Assembly (NCBI RefSeq): GCF_003665435.1
Contig: NZ_CP023407.1
Location: 1,364,001 to 1,428,000 of the forward strand
DNA: 64,000 nucleotides
Origin: Streptomyces fungicidicus
GTDB taxonomy: Bacteria; Actinomycetota; Actinomycetes; Streptomycetales; Streptomycetaceae
Reading direction: 5' to 3'
Every line of letters begins with the position of its first letter. Within the stretch, counting starts at the first letter, position 1. Below the pieces are notes generated by a model. It was not told where the DNA came from and ran no database searches. It saw only the letters and a list, made by a program, of their open reading frames with translations. Shown here in pieces: positions 8,478-16,219 of this stretch. Position numbers and translations under genes: made by a program.

Positions 8478-10133
8478 ATGACCGTTGAGAGCGGTTACGC
8501 GGAGTTCTTCGGTCCGCAGGTGCCGCGCACCGGCGACGAGGGGCAGACGCCGACCTTCGCGCTGGCGTCCGCGGCCTACCGGGACAACGAGGCGGAGGAG
8601 CTGCTCAAGGCCAACAGCGAGTGGCACAAGTCCGCCGTCGGCAAACCCAGGTTGAAGCTGCTGCGGCCGAACCTGGGCGAGGCCTACTCCAGGGCGATCA
8701 TCGACCGGATGCTGGGCTCCGGGCGCGCACCGCTCATCCAGTCCTTCGGCACCCAGCCGCAGGTGGTGGTGGAGCACGCGCTCGCCGCGCACCGCATCCG
8801 CCGCGAGCGGGACAACTGGCTGAGCGCCGTCATGGTCCTGTGCGGCCTCCTCTTCCTGCCCGGGCTCATCCTGTGGCTGCTGGTCTTCCAGATCCGTACG
8901 ACGATGGCGAAGCGCGAGGACAAGAGGGCCGGCGCACTCGCCACCACCCTGCTCGTCGCGGTGGGCGCGCTGGCCGTGCTCTTCCTCATCCGCATGCCGT
9001 TCGAGGGGTTCTGGGGCTGGTACGCGCGCGCGGCCGTCGTCGCCCCGGTGCTGGGCTGGTTCTGGGCCAAGCAGATCTGCGAGCGCACGGCGAGGGACCT
9101 GCGCGAGCGCTGGGCCGGCCTGCTCTCCGGCAGCAGCGTCGGCGCCAAGGTGCCCGAGGCGGTGCCGAGCAGCCCCGGCGAGACGGCGGCCGAGCAGCTG
9201 CGCCAGTCCCTGGCCCGGCTCGGCGCCGAGCAGCAGTCCAACTCCGTCTTCTACGCCGGTCCCAAGGGCATACTCGGCATGGGCACCCGCTGGGGCAGCT
9301 GGCAGCTCGCCGAGGACCTCGTGCAGGCCGACCCGGACCGGGAGATCCACCCGTTCCGCAGCTGGGACGTCGTCAAGGCCATCTACGACCGGCTGCGGAT
9401 GCTGGAGCGCGGCCCGCTGCACACCGGGGGCTTCCCCAAGCCGTCCGTGCGGCACTGGATCGTCACGCCCATCGGCGAGAACGCCGACTCGGTCTCCCGG
9501 CCCGAGGGGACGGACGTCGAGGCGTACCAGGTCAAGACCCACGCGATACAGGACATCTGCAACAAGCAGCAGTTCGGCGCGGGCGACCGGCACTACCTGG
9601 GTGTGCAGTGGACGCTGTGGGACGGCCAGCTGGTGCTCACCATGCTGATCACCGTGACCGTGCTGCACGAGACGCTGCGCATCGAGGTCACCGGGCACGC
9701 GCTGGGGCCGGTGCACTCGCTCTTCACCAGCAAGCCGGCGGCCAAGGAGAAGGAGGTCCAGAAGTCGATCAAGTTCTGGGAGACCCGGAAGGTGAAGCTC
9801 CCGCTGGTCGACTCCGACGAGGTGGTGCGGCTGGCCGCCCGGGCGCCCCTGACCTGGTACCCGCCGCTGCTGTACTGGCTCGGCGGCAAGCTGAGCCTGC
9901 CCGAGCCGTTCGGTCTGCGGCACGCCTGGGCGGACAAGCCGTGGCGGCACCGGTTCATGGCGGACGACGCGCTGCGCGCGGCCGCGCCGGTGCTGCGGGT
10001 GGTGCACTCCGCGGCGATCAAGGTGCTGGACGAGCACGGCGTGGACACGGAGAAGTTCGGGTCGCGGTCGTCGTTCCTCAGCACGGCGGTGCAGGACGCC
10101 TCGCCCCGCAAGGCGGACGTGTACGACGCGTGA
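8478..10133 (+). CDS. Conserved integral membrane protein of unknown function
   Basis: A 551-residue protein. Residues about 112-138 (LSAVMVLCGLLFLPGLILWLL) and 155-175 (ATTLLVAVGALAVLFLI) are clear membrane segments, with a third hydrophobic stretch near residue 190. A long soluble C-terminal part follows, with a central TMLITVTVLHETLRIEVTGHAL segment near residue 390. I recognise no enzymatic motif. ATG at 8478 is preceded by GGGGGCGGGA. It lies between the EF-G-like gene and the convergent HIT gene, in the conserved core stretch, so it is probably an old Streptomyces gene, not a recent arrival. Confidence 0.85.
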   Translation: MTVESGYAEFFGPQVPRTGDEGQTPTFALASAAYRDNEAEELLKANSEWHKSAVGKPRLKLLRPNLGEAYSRAIIDRMLGSGRAPLIQSFGTQPQVVVEHALAAHRIRRERDNWLSAVMVLCGLLFLPGLILWLLVFQIRTTMAKREDKRAGALATTLLVAVGALAVLFLIRMPFEGFWGWYARAAVVAPVLGWFWAKQICERTARDLRERWAGLLSGSSVGAKVPEAVPSSPGETAAEQLRQSLARLGAEQQSNSVFYAGPKGILGMGTRWGSWQLAEDLVQADPDREIHPFRSWDVVKAIYDRLRMLERGPLHTGGFPKPSVRHWIVTPIGENADSVSRPEGTDVEAYQVKTHAIQDICNKQQFGAGDRHYLGVQWTLWDGQLVLTMLITVTVLHETLRIEVTGHALGPVHSLFTSKPAAKEKEVQKSIKFWETRKVKLPLVDSDEVVRLAARAPLTWYPPLLYWLGGKLSLPEPFGLRHAWADKPWRHRFMADDALRAAAPVLRVVHSAAIKVLDEHGVDTEKFGSRSSFLSTAVQDASPRKADVYDA

Positions 10134-10139
10134 GCCTCC

Positions 10140-10173
10140 GGCGGCCAGGGCGGGCCCGCCCGCCTAGGCCGCC
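10140..10173. terminator. Convergent terminator hairpin
   Basis: Outer arms GGCGGCC (10140-10146) and GGCCGCC (10167-10173) enclose GGGCGGG/CCCGCCC (10148-10161). It sits between two convergent genes and overlaps the last codons of the HIT gene. Confidence 0.5.
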
Positions 10174-10712
10174 GGCCAGGCCTCCGCGAGCATCTTGCGG
10201 GTGTCCGCGAGGAGCTGCGGCAGCACCTTCGTGTGGCCGACCACCGGCATGAAGTTGGTGTCGCCGCCCCAGCGCGGGACGACGTGCTGGTGGAGGTGGG
10301 CGGCGATGCCCGCGCCCGCGACCGTGCCCTGGTTCATGCCGATGTTGAAGCCGTGGGCGCCGGACGCGGCCCGCAGCGCCGCCATCGCCTGCTTGGTGAG
10401 TTCGGCGAGCTCCGCCGTCTCCTCCACCGTGAGGTCCGTGTAGTCGGCGACGTGCCGGTACGGCACCGTCATCAGGTGGCCGCCCGTGTACGGGTACAGG
10501 TTGAGCACCGCGTACACCAACTCGCCCCGCCGCAGGATCAGCCCGTCCTCGTCGGACTTGGCCGGAAGGGAGCAGAAGGGGCAGCCGTCGTCGGCGCCCG
10601 GGCCGCTCGGCTTGTTCTCGCCCTGGATGTACGCCATCCGGTGGGGGGTCCACAGACGCTGGAACGCGTCGGGCGTTCCCACTCCCAGCTGCTGTTCCGG
10701 CTCACTCGTCAT
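10164..10712 (-). CDS. HIT family nucleotide-binding protein
   Basis: A 182-residue histidine-triad protein. The catalytic H-x-H-x-H motif is HLHQHVV near residue 143, and a CPFC pair near residue 48 is the usual zinc-site half of Ap4A-phosphorylase-like HIT proteins. Members hydrolyse or phosphorolyse dinucleoside polyphosphates or nucleotide conjugates; the substrate here cannot be read from sequence. ATG at 10712 (MTSEPEQQLG) is preferred over an upstream in-frame start that would run into the thrS terminator. It lies downstream of thrS on the same strand but behind that terminator, so it probably has its own promoter. Confidence 0.92.
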   Translation of the reverse strand: MTSEPEQQLGVGTPDAFQRLWTPHRMAYIQGENKPSGPGADDGCPFCSLPAKSDEDGLILRRGELVYAVLNLYPYTGGHLMTVPYRHVADYTDLTVEETAELAELTKQAMAALRAASGAHGFNIGMNQGTVAGAGIAAHLHQHVVPRWGGDTNFMPVVGHTKVLPQLLADTRKMLAEAWPAA

Positions 10713-10750
10713 GCGTGCAGCATATGGCGTCACCGGAGGGGCACGGAAAA

Positions 10751-10776
10751 GGCCCCCGGGATCGCTCCCGGGGGCC
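10751..10776 (-). terminator. Intrinsic terminator of thrS
   Basis: An 11-base perfect stem (10751-10761 with 10766-10776) with a four-base loop. On the minus strand it is followed by TTTT, so it is a classical rho-independent terminator 27 bases past the thrS stop. Confidence 0.8.
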
Positions 10777-10802
10777 GTGCCCCGCACCTGCGGGGCGTCC
10801 GG

Positions 10803-12779
10803 TCACACCTGGACCCGGCGCTCCACCACGTCGAGGAGCTTCGCCAGTGCCTGCTCGCGCGGGATGCCGTTCTCCTGCGAGCCGTCGCGGTAGCGGAACG
10901 AGACGGTGCCCGCGTTCATGTCCTCGTCACCCACGATGATCATGAACGGGACCTTGAGCTTCTGCTGGGTGCGGATCTTCTTCTGCATCCGGTCCGAGGA
11001 GGAGTCGACCTCCACCCGCAGGCCCTTCTGCCTGGCCTCCGTGGCGAACTTCTCCAGGTACTCGACGTGAGCGTCGCCCACCGGGATGCCCACCGCCTGC
11101 ACCGGCGCCAGCCACGCCGGGAACGCGCCCGCGTAGTGCTCGAGGAGCACCGCGAAGAACCGCTCGATCGAGCCGAACAGCGCGCGGTGGATCATGACCG
11201 GGCGGGTCTTGGAGCCGTCCGCGGCGGTGTACTCCAGGTCGAAGCGCTCCGGCAGGTTGAAGTCGAGCTGGATCGTCGACATCTGCCAGGTGCGGCCGAT
11301 CGCGTCCTTGGTCTGGACGGAGATCTTCGGACCGTAGAAGGCGGCGCCGCCGGGGTCCGCCACGAGTTCCAGGCCCTGCTTCTCGGCGACCTCGCGCAGC
11401 GTCTGGGTGGCCTCTTCCCAGGCCTCGTCCGAGCCGACGAACTTCTCCGGGTCCTTGGTGGACAGCTCCAGGTAGAAGTCGGTCAGACCGTAGTCGCGCA
11501 GCAGGTTCAGGACGAAGGTGAGGGTCTTGTCGAGCTCCTCGGACATCTGCTCGCGGGTGCAGTAGATGTGCGCGTCGTCCTGGGTGAAGCCGCGGGCACG
11601 GGTGAGGCCGTGCACGACGCCGGACTTCTCGTACCGGTACACGGTCCCGAACTCGAAGAGGCGCAGGGGCAGTTCACGGTAGGACCGGCCGCGCGCGTCG
11701 AAGATCAGGTTGTGCATCGGGCAGTTCATGGGCTTGAGGTAGTAGTCCACGCCCTCGTCGAGCTGCATGGGCGGGTACATGCCGTCCGCGTACCAGTCCA
11801 GGTGGCCCGAGGTCTCGAAGAGCTTCCCCTTCGTCGCGTGCGGGGTGTAGACGAACTCGTAGCCCTCCTCCTCGTGGCGGCGCCGCGAGTAGTCCTCCAT
11901 GACCCGGCGGATGATGCCGCCCTTGGGGTGGAAGACCGCGAGGCCGGAGCCGATCTGCTCCGGGATCGAGAACAGGTCGAGCTCGCTGCCCAGCTTTCGG
12001 TGGTCGCGCTTCTCGGCCTCGGCGAGGAACTCCAGGTGCGCCTTCAGCTCGTCCTTGGTCGGCCAGGCGGTGCCGTAGATGCGCTGGAGCATCGGGTTCT
12101 TCTCGCTGCCGCGCCAGTACGCGGCCGCGTTGCGCATCAGCTTGAACGCCGGGATGTTCCGGGTGGTGGGCAGGTGGGGACCCCGGCAGAGGTCCTTCCA
12201 GCACAGCTCGCCGGTCTTCGCGTCGAGGTTGTCGTAGATCGTCAGCTCGCCGGAGCCGACCTCGACGTCCGCGCCGTCGTCGTGCGAGGCGGAGCCCTTG
12301 AGGCCGATCAGCTCCAGCTTGTACGGCTCGTCGGCGAGTTCCTCGCGGGCGGCCTCGTCGGTCACCACCCGGCGCGAGAAGCGCTGGCCGCGCTTCTGGA
12401 TCTCCTGCATCTTCTTCTCGATGGCCTTGAGGTCATCGGGGTGGAAGGGCTTGTCGACGTCGAAGTCGTAGTAGAAGCCGTCCTTGACCGGCGGGCCGAT
12501 GCCCAGCTTGGCCTCGGGGAACAGCTCCTGCACGGCCTGCGCCATGACGTGCGCGGTGGAGTGGCGCAGGATGTCCAGGCCGTCCTCGGAGGAGATCTCC
12601 ACTCCCTCGACGGTCTCGCCGTCCGCGACCTCGTACGAGAGGTCCTTGAGCTCGCCGGCCACGCGCGCGGCGATGACCGAGCGCTCGCCGGCGAAGAGCT
12701 CGGCGGCCGTAGTGCCCGTCGTCACCACGCGTTCTTCCCGCTCGGAATCCCGCTGGATGATCACACGGACGTCTGACAC
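10803..12779 (-). CDS. thrS: Threonyl-tRNA synthetase
   Basis: A 658-residue class II aminoacyl-tRNA synthetase that charges tRNA-Thr. An N-terminal TGS domain (residues 1-65) is followed by the editing/second additional domain, then the catalytic core. The zinc cysteine is in [10 protein letters not shown], motif 2 lies around [20 protein letters not shown], and motif 3 is [14 protein letters not shown]-terminal anticodon-binding domain completes the full length. GTG at 12779 is preceded by AGGAGAG at good spacing and gives [11 protein letters not shown]; longer in-frame extensions are not conserved. A T-box leader was not seen in the short upstream gap. Confidence 0.97.
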   Translation of the reverse strand: MSDVRVIIQRDSEREERVVTTGTTAAELFAGERSVIAARVAGELKDLSYEVADGETVEGVEISSEDGLDILRHSTAHVMAQAVQELFPEAKLGIGPPVKDGFYYDFDVDKPFHPDDLKAIEKKMQEIQKRGQRFSRRVVTDEAAREELADEPYKLELIGLKGSASHDDGADVEVGSGELTIYDNLDAKTGELCWKDLCRGPHLPTTRNIPAFKLMRNAAAYWRGSEKNPMLQRIYGTAWPTKDELKAHLEFLAEAEKRDHRKLGSELDLFSIPEQIGSGLAVFHPKGGIIRRVMEDYSRRRHEEEGYEFVYTPHATKGKLFETSGHLDWYADGMYPPMQLDEGVDYYLKPMNCPMHNLIFDARGRSYRELPLRLFEFGTVYRYEKSGVVHGLTRARGFTQDDAHIYCTREQMSEELDKTLTFVLNLLRDYGLTDFYLELSTKDPEKFVGSDEAWEEATQTLREVAEKQGLELVADPGGAAFYGPKISVQTKDAIGRTWQMSTIQLDFNLPERFDLEYTAADGSKTRPVMIHRALFGSIERFFAVLLEHYAGAFPAWLAPVQAVGIPVGDAHVEYLEKFATEARQKGLRVEVDSSSDRMQKKIRTQQKLKVPFMIIVGDEDMNAGTVSFRYRDGSQENGIPREQALAKLLDVVERRVQV

Positions 12780-12872
12780 CGGTCTCTCCTGACTGAAGGC
12801 TGTGGTCGCGGCGCCATACCGGAGCGCACGCATGGGTGCGATCGTACCGACCCGGACCGGCCGACCGCGAAA

Positions 12873-14105
12873 TCATTCCCCGCAGTCCGGCCCGCAGGCC
12901 TCACCGAAGAAGGCCGCGGTCTCGGCGTTGGCCTGCAGTGCCTTCATCAGCCGGTCCCGTTCGGCCTCGTCGACCTGGACCGGCGCCACCTCCTGGACTC
13001 CGGTGAGCCGGCGGAAGCCGCCCCGGCTCTCCAGCCGCCCGCGCACCCGCACCGGCAGTCCGACGAGATGCGCGTGCCCGGCGACCCGGTAGTCCTCCTC
13101 GCCGAGCGTGATCCGGACCTGGCCGACCTCCGCCCCGGCGAGCACCCGCAGCCGGACCGTGCCCTCGCCGCGCGGCCCGGACCGGTGCATCCGCACGACC
13201 GCGCCGGTGATCCGCACCGTGACGGACGGCTCCGCGTGCCGGTAGCGGAGTCCGGCCTCGAGCAGGACGGGCAGGTCGCCGGGCGAGAACTCGACGGGCT
13301 CGGCGGAGGCCGCGCAGCCGGCGGGCACCCCGGCCGCCGGGGACCAGGCGACGGCGATCCGGGCGCCCTCGGTGCCCCGGACCAGGGCGACGAGGGCCTC
13401 GGTGAGCTCATGGCTGACGCCGGCCGTGACCGCCGTGTCGAAGGCGTCCATGCCGCCGGTGGCGCGGCGGTAGTCGATGGCCTCGCGGGTGGCGTGGAGG
13501 GCGTGGTGGAGGCGTACGGCGAGGGGGCGGCCGGTGGTGACGGGGGCGAAGACGGTCAGTCTCCGGCCGTCCGGCGCGGGGCCGACCAGGACGGTGTCGA
13601 GCTCGGCGGCGGCCGCGCGGCGGTGCCGGGCGCCGTGGAAGCCGGTCCGGGCGCGGGCGGCGAGCGCTGCGGCGAGCAGGATCCGGCGGGCGGCCGAGCG
13701 CAGCTGCTCCTCCGTGGTCCAGGCGGTGGCGCCGCCGGGTGCCGCCGGGATGTCGCGCCACCAGTGGATCTCGTCGCTGGGGACGGCGAGGGCGAGCAGG
13801 ATCTCGCGGGCGGAGGGGGTGCCGGTGCGGGACAGGGCGAGCAGGGCCTCCGCGAGCAGGTCGTCGCTGTCGGGGAAGGCGCGACTCGCCGGTACCAGCA
13901 GGCTGGTGCCGGTACCCGGTCCTGGCGGGGTCCAGCGGCCGTAGCGTCCGGCGGCGCCGCCTCGCCGCTGCCAGCCGTGCCGGCGCAGCAGGGCGGTGAG
14001 CACGGCGGGGTCGACGTCGGCGGGCGCGGGCCCGTCGTGGACGGCGTCCGTATCGGGGTGCGGGCGTACGGGCTTCAGGGGTTCTCCGGTCGGGCGGTGC
14101 GTCAC
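12873..14105 (-). CDS. Conserved hypothetical protein, coupled to a DUF4365-like gene
   Basis: A 410-residue soluble, Ala/Arg-rich protein with no motif I can name. Notable segments are an N-terminal PAVLTALLRRHGWQRRGG, a central RLHHALHATREAIDYR region, and a C-terminal block with beta-rich GHAHLVGLPVRVRGRLESRGGF, possibly a nucleic-acid-binding fold. The end carries GEACGPDCGE. The GTG at 14105 overlaps the stop of the upstream DUF4365-like gene by four bases (GTGA), so the two are translationally coupled and probably act together. The gene ends 93 bases before the thrS start. Confidence 0.8.
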   Translation of the reverse strand: MTHRPTGEPLKPVRPHPDTDAVHDGPAPADVDPAVLTALLRRHGWQRRGGAAGRYGRWTPPGPGTGTSLLVPASRAFPDSDDLLAEALLALSRTGTPSAREILLALAVPSDEIHWWRDIPAAPGGATAWTTEEQLRSAARRILLAAALAARARTGFHGARHRRAAAAELDTVLVGPAPDGRRLTVFAPVTTGRPLAVRLHHALHATREAIDYRRATGGMDAFDTAVTAGVSHELTEALVALVRGTEGARIAVAWSPAAGVPAGCAASAEPVEFSPGDLPVLLEAGLRYRHAEPSVTVRITGAVVRMHRSGPRGEGTVRLRVLAGAEVGQVRITLGEEDYRVAGHAHLVGLPVRVRGRLESRGGFRRLTGVQEVAPVQVDEAERDRLMKALQANAETAAFFGEACGPDCGE

Positions 14106-14668
14106 GGTCTTCCTCCCGTCCCGACCCGCGTCATGATCTCGCACAGCGCCCGGTCGTCGAAGATGCGTGAAGTGGGGATCCGTACGGTGGTGCGGCGCCG
14201 GCCGGTGACGGGGTGTCCGGCGAGGTTGGTCCAGTAGCAGCAGTGCCGCAGGTCGAGCCGGTCGTGTCCGGCGCGCAGCCAGTCGTCCTGCGAGCGCGGC
14301 ACGATCATCACGACCAGGATCTTGTGCACGGAGACCGGGGTGCGGGCGAGCTTCTCCAGGTGGGCGTTGTCGAGCGTGAAGGAGAAGTGCCGGCCCGGGG
14401 GGCCCGGGGCGAGCTGGTAGGTCGCCTTGAGCTGCACCTTGATGGTGACCTCGTCGTCGACGAGGTGCCCCGGGGCGCTGTGGCTGACGTGCCAGTCGAT
14501 GCCGTTGTCCGGGAATGGCTGGGACAGGGAGCAGCCCGCGGCGGCCGCGACGGCGTGCAGATAACCGACCTGCAGGGTCTCCATGCAGGCGGTGGTGGCG
14601 AGGGTGCCGCGGGTGGGTGGCGTGCGCTCGGGCAGCAGCCCGCCCCGTTCGGGCTGCGCGATGGCCAT
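14102..14668 (-). CDS. DUF4365-like, PD-(D/E)xK-fold protein
   Basis: A 188-residue protein with the family pattern of DUF4365. An early helix METLQVGYLHAVAAAAG is followed by PFPDNGIDWHVSH, then by IKVQLKAT. The D...QxK arrangement (GID, then VQLK) is what PD-(D/E)xK nuclease-fold proteins show, so a nucleic-acid cleaving or binding role is possible but unproven. ATG at 14668 is the first good start after the divergent promoter region. It is followed by the overlapping 410-residue gene. The pair lies next to a divergent exonuclease gene. Confidence 0.75.
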   Translation of the reverse strand: MAIAQPERGGLLPERTPPTRGTLATTACMETLQVGYLHAVAAAAGCSLSQPFPDNGIDWHVSHSAPGHLVDDEVTIKVQLKATYQLAPGPPGRHFSFTLDNAHLEKLARTPVSVHKILVVMIVPRSQDDWLRAGHDRLDLRHCCYWTNLAGHPVTGRRRTTVRIPTSRIFDDRALCEIMTRVGTGGRP

Positions 14669-14836
14669 GGCCAACAGCCTTCCAGAACAAGTTTTTCCCC
14701 GTTGCGGGTCGCTGAACTGCACGGACCCGTACTCCTGTTGTCTCCTTCCGGCGTACGGCGCAAACAGCCCGGGTATCACCGGTTCGGGCAGCGGACGGCG
14801 CGTCAACTGCCGACGAAGATCGAGGGGTTGGTGGGT

Positions 14837-15562
14837 ATGACGTATTGGTACGAGGGGCCGCTGGCCGCTTTCGACACGGAGACGACGGGCGTGGACGTCG
14901 AGAACGACCGGATCGTGTCGGCCGCCCTCGTCGTCCAGGACGCGTCGGGCGCCCGGCCGAGGGTGACCCGCTGGCTGGTCAATCCGGGGGTGCCGGTGCC
15001 GGCCGCGGCGACGGAGGTGCACGGGCTGACGGAGGAGCACCTGCAGCGCAACGGCCGGTGGCCCGCGCCCGTGATGTACGAGATGGCGGAGGCGCTGGCG
15101 GAGCAGGCCGCGGTGGGCCGTCCGCTGGTGGTGATGAACGCGCCGTTCGATCTGACCCTGCTGGACCGGGAGTTGCGCCGGCACCGCGCGTCGTCGCTGG
15201 GCCGCTGGCTGGAGCGGTCGCCGCTGCGGGTGCTGGACCCGTGGGTGCTGGACAAGCATCTGGACCGCTATCGCAAGGGCAGGCGCACGCTGACCGATCT
15301 GTGCGCGCACTACGGCGTCCCGCTGGAGGGGGCGCACGAGGCGGCGGCGGACGCGGTGGCCGCGCTGGAGGTGACCCGGGCGGTGGGGCGGCGTTTCGCT
15401 GCCCGGCTGGAGCGGCTGTCCCCCGCCGAGCTGCACACCCTGCAGGCGGTGTGGCACGCGGCGCAGGCGCGCGGGCTGCAGGCGTGGTTCGCGCGCAGCG
15501 GCACGGAGGAGGTGGTGGACCCGGCGTGGCCGCTGCGTCCGGAGCTGCCGGCGGCGGCCTGA
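14837..15562 (+). CDS. DEDDh 3'-5' exonuclease (DnaQ/epsilon-like)
   Basis: A 241-residue exonuclease. ExoI is AAFDTETTGVD (residues 9-19), ExoII lies around VVMNAPFDLTLLDREL near residue 105, and ExoIII is the terminal HEAAADAVA motif near residue 168, so the DEDDh metal ligands are all present. Such stand-alone proteins trim DNA or RNA 3' ends; a polymerase III epsilon role is not implied by sequence alone. ATG at 14837 follows GGGGTTGGTG. It is divergent from the DUF4365-like gene with 168 bases between, and closed by a hairpin at 15588-15616. Confidence 0.9.
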   Translation: MTYWYEGPLAAFDTETTGVDVENDRIVSAALVVQDASGARPRVTRWLVNPGVPVPAAATEVHGLTEEHLQRNGRWPAPVMYEMAEALAEQAAVGRPLVVMNAPFDLTLLDRELRRHRASSLGRWLERSPLRVLDPWVLDKHLDRYRKGRRTLTDLCAHYGVPLEGAHEAAADAVAALEVTRAVGRRFAARLERLSPAELHTLQAVWHAAQARGLQAWFARSGTEEVVDPAWPLRPELPAAA

Positions 15563-15587
15563 GCCGGAGCCCCGCCGGGGATGCAAG

Positions 15588-15616
15588 AAGCCGGTCCGTC
15601 TGAGACGGACCGGCTT
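15588..15616. terminator. Bidirectional terminator between exonuclease and tRNA-Val
   Basis: A 13-base perfect stem (15588-15600 with 15604-15616) with a TGA loop. It can end both the rightward exonuclease message and the leftward tRNA transcript. Confidence 0.8.
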
Positions 15617-15622
15617 TCCCGG

Positions 15623-15694
15623 TGGGCGATACTGGGTTCGAACCAGTGACCTCTTCGGTGTGAACGAAGCGCTCTCCCACTGAGCTAATCGCCC
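15623..15694 (-). tRNA. tRNA-Val (anticodon CAC), copy 1
   Basis: A 72-base cloverleaf with acceptor GGGCGAT/ATCGCCC, anticodon stem CTTCG/CGAAG, loop TTCACAC (anticodon CAC) and T-arm ACTGG-TTCGAAC-CCAGT. CCA is not encoded. A second copy, apparently identical over all 72 bases, lies at 23207-23278. Confidence 0.95.
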
Positions 15695-15707
15695 GGGAAC
15701 GCAGTGA

Positions 15708-15737
15708 ACAATACAGGTCCGGGGACGCTTCCTTCAA
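15708..15737 (-). promoter_or_regulatory. Candidate promoter of tRNA-Val copy 1
   Basis: On the minus strand TTGAAG and TATTGT are separated by 18 bases, with the -10 ending 14 bases before the tRNA 5' end. The -35 element overlaps the last codons of the SRPBCC gene. Confidence 0.45.
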
Positions 15738-16183
15738 ACCGCTTCCAGGTACGCGGCCAGTCCGCGGCGCCCGGCGCGCATCATCATCGCGTGGTTGGCG
15801 CGGAAGACGGGCCGGGCGGGCACGGCGAGCAGGCGCAGCAGCCGCTTGCGGACGTCGACCTCCTGCTCGTAGTGGGCGAGACAGCCGTGGGCTCCCAGAC
15901 CGGTGACGGTCCAGCGGGCCCAGCCGTCGATGTCGCCGGACAGGCCCGCCTCCAGGACCCCGGTCTCCCGGTCGCGCCGCCCCTCCCGCACGGTGGAGGT
16001 CAGGTCGTACGGCAGCAGGGAGCGGATCGTGACGATCCCGCTGGTGTCGTCGAGGCGGGTGACCTCGCGCACCTGGGGCCACCACAGGGGGTAGTCCTCG
16101 ATCCGTTCCAGTGCTCCGTACACCGTGGCGGCGGGCGCGGACAGGGTCCACAGACTGCGGAAGCGGTAATGGTTCCAGTCCAT
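15734..16183 (-). CDS. SRPBCC (START/polyketide cyclase-like) protein
   Basis: A 149-residue single-domain protein that opens with HYRFRSLWTLSAPAATVYGALERIEDYPLWWPQV, the typical beginning of SRPBCC hydrophobic-ligand-binding proteins. It ends with the long C-terminal helix. The ligand is unknown. It is on the same strand as, and 36 bases downstream of, the lyase-like gene and could be the last cistron of that operon, although a link to sugar metabolism is not apparent. Length is normal for the family. Confidence 0.85.
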   Translation of the reverse strand: MDWNHYRFRSLWTLSAPAATVYGALERIEDYPLWWPQVREVTRLDDTSGIVTIRSLLPYDLTSTVREGRRDRETGVLEAGLSGDIDGWARWTVTGLGAHGCLAHYEQEVDVRKRLLRLLAVPARPVFRANHAMMMRAGRRGLAAYLEAV

Positions 16184-16219
16184 GTACGGAGTGTGCCCGC
16201 CCGCGCCCCGGATGTGCGG

